Shown: piece by piece, positions 36,745 through 44,996 of the stretch
Layout: every line of letters starts with the position of its first letter
How positions within the stretch are numbered: the stretch's first letter is position 1
Assembly (NCBI RefSeq): GCF_000463155.2
Contig: NZ_AWFZ01000042.1
Coordinates: 200,281-264,280 of the forward strand
Origin: Siccibacter turicensis LMG 23730
Lineage (GTDB): Bacteria > Pseudomonadota > Gammaproteobacteria > Enterobacterales > Enterobacteriaceae
Length of the DNA: 64,000 nucleotides
Reading direction: 5' to 3'
Translations under genes and position numbers: made by a program
The notes under the pieces: model-generated
What the model was told of the DNA's origin: nothing
Database searches by the model: none
Seen by the model: the letters and a program-made list of their open reading frames with translations, nothing else

Positions 36745-36775
36745 GAAAACCGCAGCCTCAGCTGCGGTTTTTTTT
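36745..36775 (+). terminator. Terminator after kdgR
   Basis: AAACCGCAGC and GCTGCGGTTT arms with a short loop are followed by further T residues. The T-run reaches the stop codon of convergent yobH. Confidence 0.8.
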
Positions 36776-37013
36776 ACCCGTGGTCAATGACCTTTTCGCT
36801 CTGGCGCAGTATCGGGCAGTCGCTGATGCCAATCACGCCACTGTCGCTGTGGATATACTGCGCGGTCACCACCTGACGCGCGGTGAGATATTTACACTGC
36901 AAGCCCAGCCCCGCCACGTTTTCACTGCTGCCAACCAGCACGCCATAGCCGCTGAACAGCATCGCCAGCCACACCAAACCCAGCACGATGGCACCGCGTA
37001 TCATCACTTTCAT
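36774..37013 (-). CDS. yobH: Small exported or membrane protein YobH
   Basis: The 79-residue product equals E. coli YobH in length and carries IRGAIVLGLVWLAMLFSGYGVLVGS at the N-terminus, a membrane span or signal sequence, then NVAGLGLQCKYLTARQVVTAQYIHSDSGVIGISDCPIL with two cysteines. Its function is unknown. I chose the ATG at MKVMIRG by alignment; an in-frame start ten codons upstream exists. It lies between kdgR and mgrB as in E. coli. Confidence 0.92.
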   Translation of the reverse strand: MKVMIRGAIVLGLVWLAMLFSGYGVLVGSSENVAGLGLQCKYLTARQVVTAQYIHSDSGVIGISDCPILRQSEKVIDHG

Positions 37014-37169
37014 ATCTGCCTCTTTTAAAATCATTTTCGGCATTTATACTCATCACCCGGGTATGTGCGCCACGTGATTTGTCTTAAAGGGCGACATGCC
37101 CTTATAGTGACCTGCGGTTTAAGGTTAGTATGCCAGGATGCACAAAAAGGTTTACGTACGGAGTAAGTA

Positions 37170-37313
37170 GTGAAGAAGATCAGATGGATCATTCTCCCGG
37201 TGATTATCGCGGTCGCGCTGTTGCTGTGGACGCAAATGCTGAACGTAATCTGCGATCAGGATGTGCAATTTTTCACCGGTATTTGTGCAATCAATAAATT
37301 CATTCCCTGGTAA
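37170..37313 (+). CDS. mgrB: PhoQ feedback inhibitor MgrB
   Basis: MgrB is a small inner membrane protein that binds and inhibits the sensor kinase PhoQ. The 47-residue product starts at GTG, with CGGAG upstream, and has one membrane span (about residues 6-24) and the periplasmic part [23 protein letters not shown]. The two essential periplasmic cysteines Cys28 and Cys39 are kept. Residue 16 is Ala where E. coli has Cys. GGTTTA-like half-sites near 37116 and 37123 may belong to a PhoP box, but the spacing is not standard. The gene is intact, so no disruption of the polymyxin-resistance type is seen. Confidence 0.95.
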   Translation: MKKIRWIILPVIIAVALLLWTQMLNVICDQDVQFFTGICAINKFIPW

Positions 37314-37373
37314 CAAGTTGCTCCCCTTGCCGGCCGCAGGTGGTAAGATAGCGCGCTTTAGTGAGGTGGTAAT

Positions 37374-37655
37374 ATGAATGACATGATAAATGCCGGGATG
37401 TTGAGCGTATCCTCACTTCTCGTTTCTCTGGTGGTCCTGCTGGTTGGCCTGGTGCTGTGGTTCTTCGTTAACCGCGCCAGCTCGCGCACCAGCGAGCAGA
37501 TTGAACTGCTCGAAGCGCTGCTCGAACAGCAGAAGCGGCAAAATGCGCTGCTTCGGCGCCTGTGCGAGGCCAATGAGCCGGAAGTGGAAAAACCCGCCGC
37601 ACCGACCGTGGTGCAGGACGACGACGATTTTGTCCGTCTGGTCGCCGAACGTTAA
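37374..37655 (+). CDS. yebO: Inner membrane protein YebO
   Basis: The 93-residue product (95 in E. coli) has one N-terminal membrane span (SLLVSLVVLLVGLVLWFFVN, about 14-33) followed by a charged coiled-coil-like region RASSRTSEQIELLEALLEQQKRQNALLRRLCEANEPE, which is nearly identical to E. coli YebO. It ends DDDFVRLVAER. The function is unknown. It follows mgrB as in E. coli and precedes a hydrolase gene 21 bases downstream, which may be co-transcribed. Confidence 0.93.
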   Translation: MNDMINAGMLSVSSLLVSLVVLLVGLVLWFFVNRASSRTSEQIELLEALLEQQKRQNALLRRLCEANEPEVEKPAAPTVVQDDDDFVRLVAER

Positions 37656-37676
37656 TCTCTCGTCACGAGCTCAATA

Positions 37677-38663
37677 ATGGCCTGGAAGAATCCCTGGTAC
37701 GACGCTGCGCTTTCTCATCACCATCCTGAGGGATTCCGTAATCCAGGCGGCGCGGCGCATAAGCCGGGCGATCTCAAACGCTGGCGCGAAGAGCGCAAAG
37801 CCCAGGGCTATCCTCATGCGCCTCAAGCCGGTTACCCGGCTTTTATACAGCAGTGGTGGCAGGCGGTGGATCTGGAAAAGACCGGGGACGGCGTCTGGTG
37901 GCTGGGGCATGCCTCAATGCTGCTGCGGATGTCGGGCCAGTATCTGCTGATCGACCCGGTTCTCTCGTCCCGCGCCTCCCCGGTTCCCTTTGCCGGGCCA
38001 AAGCGCAAAACCCCGGTGGCGCTTGACCTTGCCGCGCTGCCGCAGCTTGATGCCATCCTTATCTCCCATAATCATTACGACCACCTCGACAGCCAGACCC
38101 TGCGTCGGCTGCGGCGCCGGTTTCCTGACGTCAAGGTGTTTGTGCCGCTCGGGCTGAAAAGCTGGTTCACGCGCCGCGGTTTTCGCGAAGTGACCGAGCT
38201 GGACTGGTGGCAGCAGGCTGGGCTGCCGGGTATTGCACTGCACTGCGTGCCAGCCCAGCACTGGAGCATGCGCACCCCCTGGGACCGCAACCGCTCGCTG
38301 TGGTGCGGCTGGGTTCTCGAACAGCCGGGCACCCGTTTCTGGTTTAGCGGCGACAGCGGCTTTACGCTCGATCTTCTTGATATTCCCCGCCGTCTGGGCC
38401 CTGTTGACGTGGCCGCGCTGCCGGTAGGTGCCTATGCGCCGCGCTGGTTTATGGGCACGCACCATATGGACCCGCAGCATGCCGTCTTCCTGTGGCAACA
38501 GCTTGGCCGGCCGAGAGCCATTCCCATCCACTGGGGCGTGTTTGAACTGGCGGATGAATCACTGGATATGCCGCCGCAAGAGCTGGCGGAGGCGCTTAGC
38601 GCCCAGGGTGAACAGGCTGATACCTTTATTCCGCGCCGGATTGGCGAATTTTTACCCTTTTAA
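37677..38663 (+). CDS. Metallo-beta-lactamase-fold hydrolase
   Basis: The 328-residue protein belongs to the metallo-beta-lactamase superfamily, closest in pattern to the NAPE-PLD/RomA-type hydrolases. The signature HNHYDHLD (in AILISHNHYDHLDSQTLRRL) holds the zinc ligands. Further histidines lie in VPAQHWSMR, SGDSGFT (aspartate) and PIHWGVFEL. WWLGHASMLLRMSGQYLLIDPVLS is the typical strand before the site. There is no signal peptide, so it is likely cytoplasmic. E. coli has no gene at this place between yebO and yobF. The substrate is unknown; phosphodiester lipids or lactones are possibilities by family only. Confidence 0.82.
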   Translation: MAWKNPWYDAALSHHHPEGFRNPGGAAHKPGDLKRWREERKAQGYPHAPQAGYPAFIQQWWQAVDLEKTGDGVWWLGHASMLLRMSGQYLLIDPVLSSRASPVPFAGPKRKTPVALDLAALPQLDAILISHNHYDHLDSQTLRRLRRRFPDVKVFVPLGLKSWFTRRGFREVTELDWWQQAGLPGIALHCVPAQHWSMRTPWDRNRSLWCGWVLEQPGTRFWFSGDSGFTLDLLDIPRRLGPVDVAALPVGAYAPRWFMGTHHMDPQHAVFLWQQLGRPRAIPIHWGVFELADESLDMPPQELAEALSAQGEQADTFIPRRIGEFLPF

Positions 38664-39204
38664 TTAATCGTTTTTAATTATGACGGTTTCATTTGAAGAT
38701 AAAAATAACGGCATTATTATTTATTACGCCTTTTGCTTTGCCTGAAACAAAATAATTGCCTCTTTTTGATGCAATGTCATTCGGACGTCATTATTTTGGT
38801 GCAGCGTCGCTTTAATTTGTACAGACTTTATTCATTTGTACAAATCTTGCCGGTTTCTGGTTAAAGGTTAACGTAATGCATAGCGCTGCCCGCGTGCGCT
38901 GCGCATAACTATTCGTCTCCTGTGCTAAGCATATAAGTAATCCATCTAACATTTTGCACGGGTGCCTGGACGAAGCAAAGTGTTTGAGCTATCTTAAAAA
39001 AGCGCCTGAAAATGCGACACAGACTGCAAACTGGCTAGCCGGTTTTGTGGCTCTTGTGCTTAGGATTAATCGCATAAATGTTCATGCTATTATCTAAAGC
39101 TTAGGGATCTGTGCGGCAGATCGTGACACGTTTAAAAATGGCTTGCCATTATTTACGATGTATGTGATAACATTTTTTGGGTCAAACGAGGTACAGTTCT
39201 GTTT
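38664..39204 (+). promoter_or_regulatory. Long gap with the yobF-cspC promoter and leader
   Basis: This 541-base AT-rich gap holds no gene I can support. A likely promoter has TTAATC at 39066-39071 and TATTAT at 39088-39093, 16 bases apart, which would give a leader of about 105 bases before yobF. Long leaders are usual for csp genes. The part before 39000 shows short inverted repeats but nothing I can name. Confidence 0.45.
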
Positions 39205-39345
39205 ATGTGTGGCATTTTCAGTAAAGAAGTCCTGAGTAAACACGTCGTTGAATACCGCTTCTCTGCCGAACCTTATATTAGTGCCTCAAGCAGTAATGTC
39301 TCTGTTTTATCTCAGTTATGCCCGCGGGCAAAGAAAACACTCTAA
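39205..39345 (+). CDS. yobF: Small stress protein YobF
   Basis: The 46-residue product reads [30 protein letters not shown] and ends CPRAKKTL. It matches E. coli YobF (47 residues), a small protein made in heat shock and other stress and encoded just before cspC. It ends 12 bases before the cspC start, so both come from one mRNA. The function is not known. Confidence 0.93.
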   Translation: MCGIFSKEVLSKHVVEYRFSAEPYISASSSNVSVLSQLCPRAKKTL

Positions 39346-39357
39346 GGAAATTGCAAA

Positions 39358-39567
39358 ATGGCAAAGATTAAAGGTCAAGTTAAGTGGTTCAACGAATCTA
39401 AAGGTTTTGGCTTCATCACTCCGGCTGACGGCAGCAAAGATGTATTCGTACACTTCTCTGCAATCCAGGGTAACGGCTTCAAAACCCTGGCTGAAGGCCA
39501 GAACGTTGAGTTCGAAATTCAGGACGGCCAGAAAGGCCCTGCGGCAGTTAACGTTACCGCTATCTGA
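39358..39567 (+). CDS. cspC: Cold-shock-family RNA chaperone CspC
   Basis: CspC is a constitutively made member of the cold-shock domain family that binds RNA, acts as transcription antiterminator and stabilises stress mRNAs such as rpoS. The 69-residue product has the RNA-binding motifs KGFGFIT and [10 protein letters not shown] and ends [10 protein letters not shown]. It starts [19 protein letters not shown], as in E. coli CspC. An AAGGAAA ribosome site precedes the ATG. A strong terminator follows. Confidence 0.96.
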
Positions 39568-39613
39568 TTTCACTAACGCAGACTGGCGCTTCGGCGCGTA
39601 GCCTGTGTAAGTC

Positions 39614-39641
39614 AAGCCCCGCCACCGTGCGGGGCTTTTTA
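39614..39641 (+). terminator. Terminator after cspC
   Basis: AAGCCCCGC and GCGGGGCTT arms with a short loop are followed by further T residues, 46 bases past the cspC stop. Confidence 0.85.
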
Positions 39642-39720
39642 TTGTCTGTCCTGCAACAGGCTTTCCCTGCCGCGGTGATTAACGGTACACTTCTGCCTTT
39701 TGCATCCCCCGGAGTTCCCC

Positions 39721-40560
39721 ATGTCGTTCATCTGCCCACTATGCCACACCCCGTTACTGACGCAGGATAAAAGCTACCGCTGCGCCAACGGGCATCAGTT
39801 CGATCGGGCGAAAGAGGGCTACGTGAACCTGCTGCCGGTGCAGCACAAGCGCTCGCGCGATCCGGGTGACAGTAGCGAAATGATGCAGGCCCGCCGCGCG
39901 TTTCTCGATGCCGGGCACTATCAGCCGCTGCGCGATCGTCTGGTCGGGCTGCTGGAGGCGAAACTGCCAGACGCGGTCACCGCGCTGCTGGATATTGGCT
40001 GTGGGGAAGGGTACTACACCGCTGCGTTTGCGGTACCGGTTGCACAGCGTGGCGGCGAAACGTTTGGGCTTGACGTCTCAAAAGTCGCGGTGCGATCCGC
40101 GGCGAAGCGCTACCCTGAAGCGATGTTCTGCGTGGCATCGAGCCAGCGTTTGCCGTTTGCTGATGCAATGTTTGATGCGGTGGTGCGTATTTATGCTCCC
40201 TGCAACCCGCAGGAGCTGGCGCGGGTTGTGAAGCCTGGCGGCTGGGTGGTAACCGCCGCACCGGGACCACGGCATCTGGTGCAGCTGAAAGAGATGATTT
40301 ACGACAGCGTGAAGCTGCATGAGACAGGCCACGAGCAGCTTGAGGGGTTCACTTTACGCGAGACGATCCCGCTGGCCTATGAGATGACGCTGACGGGAGA
40401 GGAGGCGGTTGCCCTGCTACAGATGACGCCGTTTGCCTGGCGTGCTCGCCCGGAAGTCCGCGAGGTGCTGGCCGCCAGGGCAAACTTTGCCTGCGAAACC
40501 GATTTCTACATCAGCATCTGGCAACGGGATCAGGCGCCGAGTGCGCTCCAGAGTATCTGA
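39721..40560 (+). CDS. rlmA: 23S rRNA m1G745 methyltransferase
   Basis: RlmA (RrmA) methylates N1 of G745 in 23S rRNA. The 279-residue product begins [28 protein letters not shown], whose Cys and His residues form the N-terminal zinc site that recognises RNA. The SAM-binding motif is [13 protein letters not shown], and the conserved [15 protein letters not shown] and [14 protein letters not shown] segments follow. An in-frame start seven codons earlier was rejected by homology. Its 3' end overlaps the end of convergent mntP by 31 bases. Confidence 0.95.
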   Translation: MSFICPLCHTPLLTQDKSYRCANGHQFDRAKEGYVNLLPVQHKRSRDPGDSSEMMQARRAFLDAGHYQPLRDRLVGLLEAKLPDAVTALLDIGCGEGYYTAAFAVPVAQRGGETFGLDVSKVAVRSAAKRYPEAMFCVASSQRLPFADAMFDAVVRIYAPCNPQELARVVKPGGWVVTAAPGPRHLVQLKEMIYDSVKLHETGHEQLEGFTLRETIPLAYEMTLTGEEAVALLQMTPFAWRARPEVREVLAARANFACETDFYISIWQRDQAPSALQSI

Positions 40561-41093
40561 CAGCCAATTCCGATCAGCACCACGCCGCCGAGGATCTCGG
40601 CGCGTTTGCCGAGCAGCGGGCCAATAAAGCGCCCGACCATAATGCCCAACGTCGACATAATCAGGGTGGCGCAGCCGATAGCCAGCGCGGTCCAGAGGAT
40701 ATTGACCTGCAGGAACGCCAGTCCGACGCCCACTGCCATGGCATCCAGGCTGGTGGCAAACGCGGTGGTGACCAACAGCCAGAAGCTGTGACGACGGCAG
40801 GGCTCTTCATCGTCAGCGCCGCCGCGCACGCCTTCCATTATCATACGGGCGCCGAGGAAAACCAGCAGCACAAAGGCGATCCAGTGGTTCCAGTCGAGCA
40901 CGACTTGATTGGCTAAGGTTCCGAGTCCCCATCCCACCAGCGGGGTGAGCGCTTCGATAGTGCCGAAAATCAGGCCGGTACGCAGGGCGTCGGAAAAGCG
41001 GGGCTGACGTTGCGTCGCACCTTTGCCAATCGAGGCGGCAAACGCGTCCATCGACATGCCAAAGGCGAGCAGTAACGTAGCGGATAAGTTCAT
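40530..41093 (-). CDS. mntP: Manganese efflux pump MntP
   Basis: MntP exports Mn2+ across the inner membrane. The 187-residue product (188 in E. coli) has six predicted spans and the duplicated family motif with aspartates in the membrane: [18 protein letters not shown] and [20 protein letters not shown]. It is preceded by a manganese-sensing yybP-ykoY riboswitch and by two MntR-like boxes, so expression should rise with manganese. It overlaps the rlmA 3' end on the other strand. Confidence 0.95.
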   Translation of the reverse strand: MNLSATLLLAFGMSMDAFAASIGKGATQRQPRFSDALRTGLIFGTIEALTPLVGWGLGTLANQVVLDWNHWIAFVLLVFLGARMIMEGVRGGADDEEPCRRHSFWLLVTTAFATSLDAMAVGVGLAFLQVNILWTALAIGCATLIMSTLGIMVGRFIGPLLGKRAEILGGVVLIGIGCQILWSALGA

Positions 41094-41159
41094 TGAAGCG
41101 TCCTGACCGGGGAATTTCCATATACACAGCCACTGCCCCCAGTAAAAAGCAGTAGTTGT

Positions 41160-41275
41160 GCCTATGGTCTCGCCTGACTGAACGGGTATTCAGTCCGTAC
41201 GCGCCACGTTTTGCAACGAGTATGTTGACACGTACATCTCCTGGACAGGAGATCGGCTACTCCCCAACGACGGGC
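41160..41275 (-). ncRNA. yybP-ykoY manganese riboswitch of mntP
   Basis: On the minus strand the leader reads GGGGAGTAGCC, then a hairpin, then GTCAACATACT, and at the end GTCAGGCGAGACC. These are the conserved elements of the yybP-ykoY class, which senses Mn2+ and in E. coli turns on mntP. The 3' end lies about 65 bases before the mntP start, leaving room for the expression platform. Confidence 0.9.
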
Positions 41276-41404
41276 GGAACAGTACCATATTTCAGAAACG
41301 CTTAACAACCTTCTGAAGGTATTATTTTTGCTGGCATGGGAATGCTTTTCATTTATAAGCGCAGGGTTTTATCCACGGCCAGAATATCCCGGCATTACTT
41401 TGCT

Positions 41405-41424
41405 AATATAGCCAACGCTATAAC
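41405..41424. promoter_or_regulatory. Putative MntR box, proximal
   Basis: AATATAGC-CAAC-GCTATAAC fits the MntR pattern of ATAGC/GCTAT arms with a four-base spacer. It lies upstream of the mntP riboswitch. MntR activates mntP in E. coli. The match was judged by eye. Confidence 0.5.
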
Positions 41425-41447
41425 TTTACCCTGCGCAAAATCAATGA

Positions 41448-41467
41448 AATATAGATAGTGCTATATT
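41448..41467. promoter_or_regulatory. Putative MntR box, distal
   Basis: AATATAGA-TAGT-GCTATATT differs at one position from a perfect MntR-like palindrome. It is 43 bases from the proximal box, close to four helical turns, and just outside the yobD stop. Confidence 0.5.
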
Positions 41468-41473
41468 TATAAA

Positions 41474-41935
41474 CTATTGATTATTAACCATAAATTTATA
41501 AATCCTCTCCAGGTCGTCAATATTTTTGACTCGAATCAGGAGCCTGCGCTGTGCTAATTCCATCACCAGCACACCGTCTTCTGATAAATTCATAGCCTTA
41601 ATTTGGTTATATTCTGTCCAGCTTCCGGCGAAATACAAACCAGTGGCTTTGAAGCGGACGACAGGAATACGAAACCAGAACAGATAAATGGCCACCAGCG
41701 CCAGACCGCCAAGCAGCCAGGTGGTCAGCATCGCGCCCTGGGCGGTGATGTTGTTGTAGATAAGGATGGCGAGCAGGCCGACAAAAATCAGGCTGTCAGC
41801 GCGCCCGCGGCGCAACAGGGGAACCGCCAGCTGCGTCTTGCCCTTGAGGCGGTCAAGGATGACTTCATCGTAAATTGCCCAACCAAGCAGTGCCACAATA
41901 CACAGAACCAGTACCGTATCCGTCAGCGTCATCAT
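41474..41935 (-). CDS. yobD: DUF986 inner membrane protein YobD
   Basis: The 153-residue product (152 in E. coli YobD) has an N-terminal span ([20 protein letters not shown]), two central spans ([16 protein letters not shown] and [18 protein letters not shown]) and a soluble C-terminus ending [13 protein letters not shown]. The function is unknown. It follows manZ on the same strand, as in E. coli, but a terminator lies between, so it is probably reached only by read-through. Confidence 0.92.
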   Translation of the reverse strand: MMTLTDTVLVLCIVALLGWAIYDEVILDRLKGKTQLAVPLLRRGRADSLIFVGLLAILIYNNITAQGAMLTTWLLGGLALVAIYLFWFRIPVVRFKATGLYFAGSWTEYNQIKAMNLSEDGVLVMELAQRRLLIRVKNIDDLERIYKFMVNNQ

Positions 41936-41944
41936 TTCTCCAGA

Positions 41945-41972
41945 TAAAAAAAACCGGGGGCAGGCCCCCGGT
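41945..41972 (-). terminator. Terminator of manXYZ
   Basis: On the minus strand ACCGGGGGC and GCCCCCGGT arms are followed by seven to eight T residues, 15 bases past the manZ stop. Confidence 0.85.
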
Positions 41973-41986
41973 TGTCGTTCGGACGA

Positions 41987-42838
41987 TTACAGGCCGAGCA
42001 GGCCGACCGCGTAACCGGCAATACCAATAACAAAGAAGCCAACGATAATCCACAGCGGGTTTACCTTGCGGCGCAGCAGCCACATACAGGCGAAGGTCAG
42101 CAGCAGAGGAACCAGGCCCGGCATCAGCTGGTCAAGGATGGTCTGGACGGTGGTCACTTTTTCCGCCCCGGTCTGGTCGGTGATGCGTGACACCACCAGC
42201 GGGATGTTAACGTGCGTCCATTTGTTAACTAACGCCCCCATGACAAACAGGCCGAGAATTGACGCCCCCTCGGTCAGTTTCTGCAGGAAGCCGCCGCCCA
42301 TGTCCTTCACGATATCCACGCCCTTACGGTAGCCATACGCCACGCCGTAATAGCGGGTTGCCAGTCGCACCGCGTTGAACAGGATGAAGAACAGCAGCGG
42401 GCCAAGCAGGCTGCCGCTCATCGCAATACCGGCACCCAGCGCGGCGAAGACCGGACGGACAGTACCCCAGAAAATTGGGTCGCCTACGCCCGCCAGCGGC
42501 CCCATCAGGCCCACTTTGATACCGTTGATGGCACCATCGTCGATTTCAGCACCGTTAGCGCGCTGCTCTTCCATCGCCAGGGTAACGCCCAGAACCGGCG
42601 CGGCCACGTAGGGATGCGTGTTGAAGAACTCGAGGTGGCGTTTGATAGCCTGACGGCGCGCTTCGTTGTTCTCCGGGTAGAGGCGTTTTATCGCCGGCAC
42701 CATCGAGAAGCAGAAGCCCAGCGCCTGCATGCGTTCGAAGTTCCATGAACCCTGAAACAGGTTAGAGCGCAGGAACACGCCGCGAATATCGCCCTGTGTG
42801 AGTTTTTTCTCAGTGGTAGTTTTTGTGATATCAACCAT
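41987..42838 (-). CDS. manZ: Mannose PTS membrane subunit IID
   Basis: ManZ and ManY form the membrane channel of the mannose/glucose/glucosamine phosphotransferase system. The 283-residue product is typical for IID: EKKLTQGDIRGVFLRSNLFQGSWNFERMQALGF near the start, the motif GIKVGLMGPLAGVGDPIFWGTVRPVFAALGAGIA, and a C-terminal span. I used the ATG with AGGTG eight bases upstream; a GTG three codons earlier (MSDMVD) is the alternative. It follows manY with a 12-base gap. Confidence 0.93.
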   Translation of the reverse strand: MVDITKTTTEKKLTQGDIRGVFLRSNLFQGSWNFERMQALGFCFSMVPAIKRLYPENNEARRQAIKRHLEFFNTHPYVAAPVLGVTLAMEEQRANGAEIDDGAINGIKVGLMGPLAGVGDPIFWGTVRPVFAALGAGIAMSGSLLGPLLFFILFNAVRLATRYYGVAYGYRKGVDIVKDMGGGFLQKLTEGASILGLFVMGALVNKWTHVNIPLVVSRITDQTGAEKVTTVQTILDQLMPGLVPLLLTFACMWLLRRKVNPLWIIVGFFVIGIAGYAVGLLGL

Positions 42839-42850
42839 GTCGCTCACCTG

Positions 42851-43648
42851 TTAATCCAGTTCGTTATCAAGATCGTTTGAACCCGCAACCGGCGCCGTGC
42901 CGGCAACCCGGTTATATTTCGGACTCAGCTGGATGTAGAGAACTGCCATCACAGCACCGATTACGCCCAGCGCCACCAGGTTAAAGTCGGTGAAGGCGGC
43001 GGTAACGAAGCCAAGATAGAAGAACGGCATCAGGTAACCGGCACGCATCATGTTGATGACCATCGCGTAACCGACCACCACGATCATGCCGCCGGCGATG
43101 TTCAGACCGCTGGTCACGACTTCAGGGATGGCGTTCAGCATGTTCTGTACTTCGCTGGTGCCGACAGAAATTGCCACGATAACCGCCGGAATGGCGATAC
43201 GCATGGCCTGCAGGAACAGCGATGAGACGTGTATCCAGGATAGCGCCGTCAGGTTTCCATTCTCGGCGGCTTTATCCGCTGCGTGCTGGAAGCCCACGGT
43301 GATGGTACGAACGATGATAGTTAACACCTGACCGGCCGCCGCCAGCGGGATCGCCAGCGCGATACCGGCACCGATGCCCTGGTGCCCGGCAATAACCAGA
43401 ATGGTTGAGATAATGGACGCCAGCGCGGCATCAGGGGCCACGGCTGCGCCAATGTTCATCCATCCCAGGGCGATCATCTCCAGGGTACCGCCGATGATAA
43501 TGCCGGTTTTCATATCCCCGAGCACTGCACCGACCAGCGTACAGGCCACCAACGGGCGGTGGAACTGGAATTCATCGAGCACCGACTCCATACCGGCAAT
43601 ACAGGCCACGATAAACACCAGCACAATCTGAAGAGTGGTTATCTCCAT
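42851..43648 (-). CDS. manY: Mannose PTS membrane subunit IIC
   Basis: ManY is the IIC channel subunit of the mannose phosphotransferase system, which also serves as entry route for phage lambda DNA and some bacteriocins in E. coli. The 265-residue product (266 in E. coli) starts MEITTLQIVLVFIVACIAGMESVLDEFQFHRPLVACTLVGAVLGDMKTG and is highly hydrophobic with GGTLEMIALGWMNIGAAVAPDAALAS, the family motif. It lies between manX and manZ in one operon. Confidence 0.95.
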   Translation of the reverse strand: MEITTLQIVLVFIVACIAGMESVLDEFQFHRPLVACTLVGAVLGDMKTGIIIGGTLEMIALGWMNIGAAVAPDAALASIISTILVIAGHQGIGAGIALAIPLAAAGQVLTIIVRTITVGFQHAADKAAENGNLTALSWIHVSSLFLQAMRIAIPAVIVAISVGTSEVQNMLNAIPEVVTSGLNIAGGMIVVVGYAMVINMMRAGYLMPFFYLGFVTAAFTDFNLVALGVIGAVMAVLYIQLSPKYNRVAGTAPVAGSNDLDNELD

Positions 43649-43699
43649 TGTACTTCTCCTATAGCAAAACAGATGTAAGTGAAGATCGTAGCGGCGCGT

Positions 43700-44677
43700 T
43701 TACGGCGCCACTTTGGCGATCAAATCCATCATTTTCAGTTTTGGATCGCTGGACACCTTGCGTGCTTCCAGTTCGATGCCGCGTGCGTTGAGTTTGCGGA
43801 AGGCCTCGATATCCGTGCTGTCGACGGAGATCGCATTGTTGACCTGAGTTTTCCCCTGACGGAACGCCATACCGCCAATATTGACCGAGGTGATCTTCAC
43901 ACCGCCTTCCACCACGCGTTCGACGTCGGTCGGGTTGGTGAACAGCAGCATTACGCGCTCGCGGGCATATTTCGGGTTGTTGTACACGCGGATCATTTTC
44001 GCCACGTCCACTACGTGCGCGGTCACGCCCGGCGGAGCCACCTGAGTGAGCAGCGTTTTACGCACGGTATCGGCAGCCACCTCGTCGCTGACCACGATAA
44101 TGCGCGTCACGTTGGTTTCCTTGGTCCAGCGGGTCGCCACCTGACCGTGGATCAGACGGTCATCGATGCGCGCCAGGCCGATAACCATATAGTCGTCTGG
44201 CCCCATCGGTTTCGCGGGTGCGGCTGCTTTTGGTGCGGCGGCGGTGGGGGCAGGGGCTGCGGCGGCAGCTTTTTCCACCGGTTTCGCCTTCAGCGCTTTC
44301 ACGCCTTCGCGTCCGGTTTCTAACGCCAGTGCCACCAGCTCATCGAACTGGGGGTTGTCATCACGGGCCATCAGGGTTTCTACCAGCATCGGTATATTCA
44401 CCCCAGCGATAACTTCATAGTGCTCTTTGTCGACGACAATGCGGCTGGCAGCGTTGAACGGGCTGCCGCCCCAGGTATCGACGAGAAACAGCACGCCCTG
44501 TTGGGTATCAAGTTTCTCCAGCTGTGCAGTATATTTTTCGATCAGCGTCTCGGCGTTTTCGCCTGGTACGAAATCGATCCAGCCTACGTTTTCCTGTTCG
44601 CCTAACAACATCTCAGCGGTCTTAAGCAACTGCTCAGCCGCCCAGCCATGTGTGCCTATCACAATAGCAATGGTCAC
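43700..44677 (-). CDS. manX: Mannose PTS fused IIA-IIB subunit
   Basis: ManX carries phosphate from HPr to the incoming sugar. The 325-residue product has the IIA domain (residues 1-130) with phospho-His10 in MTIAIVIGTHGWAAEQ, an alanine and proline-rich linker (about 132-160), and the IIB domain with phospho-His177 in LARIDDRLIHGQVATRW. It is the first gene of manXYZ. GGAGG lies directly before the ATG on the minus strand. The upstream region has a CRP-like half-site, in line with catabolite control. Confidence 0.95.
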   Translation of the reverse strand: MTIAIVIGTHGWAAEQLLKTAEMLLGEQENVGWIDFVPGENAETLIEKYTAQLEKLDTQQGVLFLVDTWGGSPFNAASRIVVDKEHYEVIAGVNIPMLVETLMARDDNPQFDELVALALETGREGVKALKAKPVEKAAAAAPAPTAAAPKAAAPAKPMGPDDYMVIGLARIDDRLIHGQVATRWTKETNVTRIIVVSDEVAADTVRKTLLTQVAPPGVTAHVVDVAKMIRVYNNPKYARERVMLLFTNPTDVERVVEGGVKITSVNIGGMAFRQGKTQVNNAISVDSTDIEAFRKLNARGIELEARKVSSDPKLKMMDLIAKVAP

Positions 44678-44996
44678 TTGCTACCTCCTTTCTTATCGTG
44701 AGTACGCGTCAGATGACGCGAACTGTGAATCTTTACGCAGCGCGAATCGATTCAGATAACGTTGAGTATGTATAAGAACCTCTACCGCGATTAATTTTAG
44801 AGAGTGAAAAAATAATTTATGTGATGGACATCCGCTATTTAGCGATAGATTCGCGTCGAAAAATAACCCCGTTACGCTACCCTCTGACCGTTGCATAAAA
44901 ATTGCAAAGTCTGGTAAATCTTTGCAAAAGGATAAGTCCCTTTGCTAAGGTATCCGCCTGATTAATTAACAGGAGTAGCGGGCAGCAGCCCACCGT
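44678..44996. promoter_or_regulatory. Shared control region of manXYZ and yoaE
   Basis: This AT-rich region separates the divergent manX and yoaE genes. It holds a TGTGA half-site at 44820-44824 that may belong to a CRP site for manX, a GATTCGCGTCGAAAAA stretch at 44848-44863 that could be Mlc-related, and an exact inverted repeat TTGCAAAG (44902-44909) and CTTTGCAA (44920-44927). None of these is certain. Confidence 0.4.

Noticed and set aside
37105-37140. Standard PhoP box before mgrB
   Set aside because: GGTTTA and GGTTAG lie too close together for the usual direct repeat with five-base spacer, so I did not list it as a site.
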